From assembly GCA_963573385.1 (NCBI GenBank), contig CAUYLG010026597.1:62001-126000 (forward strand): 64,000 bases of DNA, written 5' to 3'. Shown here one piece after another: positions 63,881 through 64,000 of the stretch (positions are counted from its first letter, which is position 1; every line of letters starts with the position of its first letter). The stretch comes from Cacajao melanocephalus. Its lineage: Eukaryota; Chordata; Mammalia; Primates; Pitheciidae. Below the pieces are notes generated by a model, which had not been told where the DNA came from, ran no database searches, and was given only the letters and a program-made list of their open reading frames with translations. The translations under genes were made by a program, and so were the position numbers.

Positions 63881-64000
63881 TTTTAAATACTATGTATTAT
63901 AATTCAGTATTGTTACTTATTTTATTGTGAAAATTATTTTACCTTTGGCCTTTATGAGCCCTTTCAGATTGGTTTTTATGCCCTTTTAAGAGGGTCTCAT

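Larger units (their letters stand above)
62150..64000. repeat. Ancient L1M element, split by three Alus and half a MADE1
   Basis: Pieces at 62150-62207, 62503-63127, 63406-63451, 63746-63848 and 63881-64000 read as one old element: GTTGCATTTAGCTGTCATGT, TTTTTGGCAAGAATATCTCA, CTGTAAAGTTATTATATTTC, CCCACTAATTTTGGCATCCA, GTAAGGAAGAGCTATGTCTT, TATCAGAATAGATTCATG. It continues past the window edge. I am unsure of its strand and subfamily. Confidence 0.7.

Overview
This is a stretch of primate, most likely human, nuclear DNA. It carries about twenty Alu copies, primate-class LINE-1, MADE1 and MaLR/ERV LTRs, and no compact operons or long open reading frames. The only convincing host coding sequence is one exon at 1729-2320 on the + strand. 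It encodes most of the chromodomain and the following basic linker of CDYL2 (chromodomain Y-like 2), and sits between a good splice acceptor and a GT donor. By general knowledge human CDYL2 lies at 16q23.2. If so, everything from 2321 to 64000 is probably intron 3' of this exon, and the bases before 1729 are intron 5' of it. Assignments rest on reading the sequence and on memory of family consensus sequences; no search was run, and most repeat boundaries are good to about 10-30 bases.

Layout. 1-13 kb: the CDYL2 exon, old MIR, MER5 and L2 pieces, two MLT1-type LTRs, two Alus (one inside an old L1) and a small Tigger-type element at 12241-12432. 13-24 kb: a solo MaLR LTR, Alus, a MADE1 palindrome at 18842-18924 and L2/MIR remnants. 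24.3-30.5 kb: a nearly full-length but dead L1 on the minus strand, with a seven-copy 19-bp repeat in its 5' UTR. 30.6-38 kb: an MLT1-type LTR, a mostly single-copy block, an MLT1-type LTR, then an L1 with a twin-priming inversion followed by an Alu and an older L1 3' end. 38-43 kb: L2 and hAT remnants, an LTR-like block, and a complete Tigger1 with TA duplications and an L1 tail inserted in it. 43-46 kb: an L2 nested in another L2. 48.5-52.1 kb: an MLT2-type LTR whose AT-rich part is expanded and holds copies of both flanks, one direct and one inverted. 52-64 kb: a Tigger relative, an MLT1 LTR split by an Alu, an L2 split by an Alu, a HAL1/L1M block, an Alu trimer inside an L1M, an ERV1-type solo LTR in the gene's orientation, and an old L1M interrupted by three Alus and half a MADE1.

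I found no novel gene system. The most unusual feature is the 48.5-52.1 kb rearrangement: inverted arms of about 235 bp, 1.8 kb apart, around an AT-rich core. It looks like a template-switch product or an instability-prone site. Next are the MADE1 hairpin (the element type that gave rise to the miR-548 family), the orientation of the L1 and ERV1 promoters relative to CDYL2, and the frame asymmetry of the CDYL2 exon.
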